Part shown: piece after piece, positions 61,751 to 64,000 of the stretch
How positions within the stretch are numbered: position 1 is the stretch's first letter
Layout of the letters: every line of letters begins with the position of its first letter
Origin: Novosphingobium sp. KA1
Lineage (GTDB): Bacteria; Pseudomonadota; Alphaproteobacteria; Sphingomonadales; Sphingomonadaceae
Direction: 5' to 3'
NCBI RefSeq assembly: GCF_017309955.1
Contig: NZ_CP021247.1
Span: 1,117,501-1,181,500, forward strand
Length of the DNA stretch: 64,000 nucleotides
Program-made: the position numbers and the translations under genes
The notes under the pieces: generated by a model
What the model was told of the DNA's origin: nothing
Databases searched by the model: none
What the model saw: only the letters and a program-made list of their open reading frames with translations

Positions 61751-61792
61751 CAAAAACAAAGCCCCGCTCGATCGAGCGGGGCTTTGTTTTTG
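61751..61792. terminator. Perfect 42-bp palindrome, bidirectional terminator
   Basis: CAAAAACAAAGCCCCGCTCG is followed directly by its complement with no loop bases except the central CGATCG. Both strands end in T-rich runs. It serves queC on the minus strand and backs up the ompA terminator. Confidence 0.95.
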
Positions 61793-61813
61793 GAGTCGTA
61801 CGGAAAGCTTGGA

Positions 61814-62512
61814 TCAGGCCGCGTAATGCGTGGTATCTTCCAATCCTGCATCGGCGAAACCCGCTCGCCGCAACCGGCAGCTGTCACACAGACCGCAAGC
61901 GCTCCCGTCCGGCTGAGGATCATAACACGACCAGCTCATGCCTACGTCAAAGCCCAGGCGATAGGCTTCGCGCGCGATATCCGCCTTCCCCATGAACTGC
62001 AGAGGTGCATGGATACGGAACTTGGTCCCCTCATCCCCCCCCTTGGTTGCCAGCGTGGCGATGTTCTCGAATGCGGAAATGAATTCGGGGCGGCAATCGG
62101 GATAGCCGGAATAGTCCAGCGCATTGACGCCGATGAAGATGTCGGAGGCACCGATCGCCTCAGCCCAGGCCAGCGTGAGCGACAGGAACACCAGATTGCG
62201 GGCCGGTACATACGTCACCGGAATCCCGGGCTCCAGTCCGTCCTTGGGAACCGAAATATCGTCGGTCAGCGCCGATCCGCCGAACTGGCGAAGATCGAGG
62301 GGCAACACCACATGGCGCTCCGCCCCCAGCACCTGCGCGATCTGCCGCGCAGCGTCGATCTCGCGCCGGTGCCGCTGATTATAGTCGATGGTCAAGGCAT
62401 TGACCGAATAGCCCGCCTCACGGGCCAGTCCGCCGGATACCATCGAATCGAGACCACCGGACAGAAGGACCACAGCCTTCCTGCCCTCAGTCGCTATAGA
62501 CGTGTCTTGCAT
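61814..62512 (-). CDS. queC: 7-cyano-7-deazaguanine synthase QueC
   Basis: A 232-residue enzyme of queuosine synthesis. The PP-loop ATP motif is VVLLSGGLDSMVSGGLA. NQRHRREIDAA, ARNLVFLSLTLAWAEA and IGVNALDYSGYPDCRPEFI are family marks. Four cysteines near the end (SWSCYDP, SACGLCDSCRLR) hold zinc. It converts 7-carboxy-7-deazaguanine to preQ0. ATG at 62512 is preferred; GTG or TTG codons further up have no better support. It is the last gene of the argF-hslO run. Confidence 0.95.
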   Translation of the reverse strand: MQDTSIATEGRKAVVLLSGGLDSMVSGGLAREAGYSVNALTIDYNQRHRREIDAARQIAQVLGAERHVVLPLDLRQFGGSALTDDISVPKDGLEPGIPVTYVPARNLVFLSLTLAWAEAIGASDIFIGVNALDYSGYPDCRPEFISAFENIATLATKGGDEGTKFRIHAPLQFMGKADIAREAYRLGFDVGMSWSCYDPQPDGSACGLCDSCRLRRAGFADAGLEDTTHYAA

Positions 62513-62551
62513 GACCTCTGCGCTAGGCGCTCTCACCGGCGCTGACAACCT

Positions 62552-62959
62552 TCAACCGCCACAAGCGCCTGTCCGTCGACCCTCGGCAGCAAAGGCAAAA
62601 GGCTGGCCACCGGCAATGCCCTGCCCATCGATCTGCACCAATCCATTGGTTTCGCGTCGGACGTGGGTACGCCCATATCCGCGCCCGGCACATGTATACT
62701 GCACGGTGACTTCGTTCGGCCTGTCGTCTATCACCACAAGGCTGCATGCCGCCCTGGGGTGGCGCAACTGGATGAGGTCTCGCCCGCCGTGCAAGCAAAC
62801 CTTCCTGGGCTGGATGCCCTCGCCATGCTCACGCAGCTCCCACTGCCCCGCAGCCAATTGATCAAGCATCAGGAGCGGGCGCGTTTCAGCGAAGACAGCG
62901 GCCGAACAGAGGGTAATTCCACACCCCGCCACAAGTAGTGCACGTGCTGGATGCTTCAT
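62552..62959 (-). CDS. Secreted DUF3617-like protein
   Basis: A 135-residue protein. MKHPARALLVAGCGITLCSAAVFA is a signal peptide. The mature part carries GQWELREHGEG, KVCLHGGRDLIQLRHPRAACSLVVIDDRPNEVTVQYTCAG and GYGRTHVRRETNGLVQIDGQG, the pattern of DUF3617 with conserved cysteines. Function unknown. It lies between hslO and queC on the same strand with short gaps. ATG at 62959 is chosen for the signal peptide. Confidence 0.85.
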   Translation of the reverse strand: MKHPARALLVAGCGITLCSAAVFAETRPLLMLDQLAAGQWELREHGEGIQPRKVCLHGGRDLIQLRHPRAACSLVVIDDRPNEVTVQYTCAGRGYGRTHVRRETNGLVQIDGQGIAGGQPFAFAAEGRRTGACGG

Positions 62960-63030
62960 ACGTTTTGACCTCTGAAAGAAGCAGGGCCGGCCTGCCCGGA
63001 CCGGCCCCGATTTCGGTTTCGGTGTCGGTT

Positions 63031-63939
63031 TCAGGCCGGAATATGAAGGATCTTCGAGCAAAAGGCGCAATCCACCGGTATCAGGCCAGTTTCATCCCGC
63101 ATATCGATGCGTTCGCTTTCGGGAAAGCGGGACAGGATGTTCTGGTAATACGATACCGAGCAGCGGCATCCGCGCTGAAGCGGCTCCAGCGGTTCGACGC
63201 GAACCTCCTCTTCCTCATGGAAGAGCCGCCAGACCAGCTGCTCGAGATTGAGGACCGGATCGACCAGTTCCTCCGGACGGACACTTCCCGCCATGATCGA
63301 AACATGCTCCCAGTCGGGATGCTGTTCCTTGGCGTGGAGACGTTCCTTGCCTTCCTCGCCGTCCGGCAAGTGCTGGACCAGCAACCCGCCAGCGACGCAG
63401 CGTGCATCGCTGGAGCGCACGCTGACCCGGATGAGTGTCGGAACTTGCTCGGACATGGCGAAATAGCTCTCGCACGCATGCGCCAGCGAAGTCCCCTCAA
63501 GAGGAACAACCCCCTGATAACGCTCGTTCGAAACCGCAAGGTCGAAAGTGATCGCCAGATACCCCTTGCCGAAGATCGCCTCGAGCGAACAATCCTCTTC
63601 AAGACGCGTGGCGAGATCGGGATCATGCCGCAGGTATCCCCGCAACTCCCCGTCTCGGTAATCGCAGACCAGAAGATCGACCGCGCCGCCCTCGGCCTGA
63701 GCCTGGAAGGTCAATTGCGCACCGTCTTCCTTGAGCAACGAGCCCATCAAGGCTGTCAGAACGAGTGCTTCCGCCAGGACATGCTTGACCACCCTGGGAT
63801 AGGTGTGAGCCGAAAGCACGGTCTCGAGTACCGGCCCCAGCCTGACCACACGGCCCCGCGCATGACGCGCAGGCACCGTGAAGGCCAGCACCCGGTCGAA
63901 CCCGGTATCGTCATCCCGCGTCAGCACGTCATCCGTCAC
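63031..63939 (-). CDS. hslO: Redox-regulated chaperone Hsp33
   Basis: A 302-residue holdase. The N-terminal domain has DRVLAFTVPARHARGRVVRLGPVL, and LLVCDYRDGELRGYLRHDP and IRVSVRSSDARCVAGGLLVQHLP follow. The redox switch has both zinc pairs: CRC in QRGCRCSVSYY and CAFC near the end. Oxidation releases zinc and turns on chaperone activity. The start is GTG at 63939 because it overlaps the argF stop (GTGA); a TTG six codons upstream lies inside argF. Confidence 0.94.
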   Translation of the reverse strand: MTDDVLTRDDDTGFDRVLAFTVPARHARGRVVRLGPVLETVLSAHTYPRVVKHVLAEALVLTALMGSLLKEDGAQLTFQAQAEGGAVDLLVCDYRDGELRGYLRHDPDLATRLEEDCSLEAIFGKGYLAITFDLAVSNERYQGVVPLEGTSLAHACESYFAMSEQVPTLIRVSVRSSDARCVAGGLLVQHLPDGEEGKERLHAKEQHPDWEHVSIMAGSVRPEELVDPVLNLEQLVWRLFHEEEEVRVEPLEPLQRGCRCSVSYYQNILSRFPESERIDMRDETGLIPVDCAFCSKILHIPA

Positions 63940-64000
63940 AGCTTGCCCAATGCCCAAAGTAGAACCGACTTCTGACCGTGAATCCGGTTTTCGGCCTCAT
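63936..64000 (-). CDS. argF: Ornithine carbamoyltransferase, C-terminal end (partial)
   Basis: The last 20 codons on the minus strand read EAENRIHGQKSVLLWALGKL, followed by TGA. This is the well-known C-terminus of ArgF, which makes citrulline in arginine synthesis. It overlaps the hslO start by four bases, so argF and hslO are coupled. The rest of the gene is beyond the window. Confidence 0.9.
   Translation of the reverse strand, partial: EAENRIHGQKSVLLWALGKL

Overview
The window is one contiguous piece of a GC-rich alphaproteobacterial chromosome. Gene content points to the Sphingomonadales, most likely Novosphingobium or a close relative. The pointers are a membrane-anchored cytochrome c beginning MDDRFNTIAG, a proline-rich OmpA, a chromosomal gene-transfer-agent (GTA) cluster of the Rhodobacter capsulatus type ending in a DUF2793 gene, a CIRCE-controlled groESL, and frequent terminators ending TTTTCGTTT. 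The genus is inference from protein resemblance. No rRNA, CRISPR array, transposase or integrase was seen; there is one tRNA (Gln, anticodon CTG).

Layout. 1-8.9 kb: the tail of an XRE regulator, rplJ-rplL behind a structured leader, a MarR-GNAT fusion with a tandem operator, a secreted protein, a lipoprotein cytochrome c, a MATE exporter, groES-groEL, and a class A beta-lactamase-like hydrolase that lacks the usual Glu166 motif. 8.9-19.2 kb: an Ala/Asp-rich lipoprotein, polA, a small MscS channel, a glutaminyl cyclase, a bacterial Cdc48/p97-type AAA ATPase with an unexplained terminated leader RNA upstream, a tandem universal stress protein, and a LysR regulator. 19.2-26 kb: a LysR-flanked 3-oxoacid CoA-transferase pair (scoAB), a complex inverted-repeat element, a GST, an epimerase, a glutathione peroxidase whose ribosome site lies in a hairpin, and a 985-residue TPR-CHAT protein.

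26.2-34.3 kb: a tightly overlapping nine-gene minus-strand operon: DUF4129, DUF4350, MoxR ATPase, DUF58, SpoIIM-like, RDD, two GNATs and a sulfurtransferase. This is the widespread MoxR/DUF58 membrane-associated module with acetyltransferases and sseA appended. 34.5-38.6 kb: pheA (prephenate dehydratase), cytochrome c, rlmE overlapping a Ppx/GppA phosphatase with a long basic tail, and tRNA-Gln with its promoter.

38.9-45.3 kb: a divergent catabolic cluster. Minus strand: FAH-family hydrolase, cupin, SDR. Plus strand: HisD/HpsN-like dehydrogenase, SDR, DHPONH/FrsA-like alpha/beta hydrolase, VOC protein, ABM monooxygenase. An ATCGATA direct-repeat operator lies between the two arms. The substrate is unknown; this is the best candidate here for an undescribed metabolic pathway.

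46.3-60.5 kb: a complete GTA-like structural cluster, from terminase small and large subunits through portal, protease, capsid, connectors, tail tube, chaperones, short tape measure, baseplate/hub proteins and NlpC/P60 peptidase to DUF2793. It is driven by a clear sigma70-type promoter beside a palindrome. Notable features are an approximately 570-residue domain fused in front of the DUF2460 distal tail protein together with a gp15-like protein shorter than I recall for R. capsulatus, a REP-like palindrome inside the operon, and a triplicated start region in the gp10-like gene. 60.6-64 kb: ompA-like gene, then a minus-strand run argF(partial)-hslO-DUF3617-queC.
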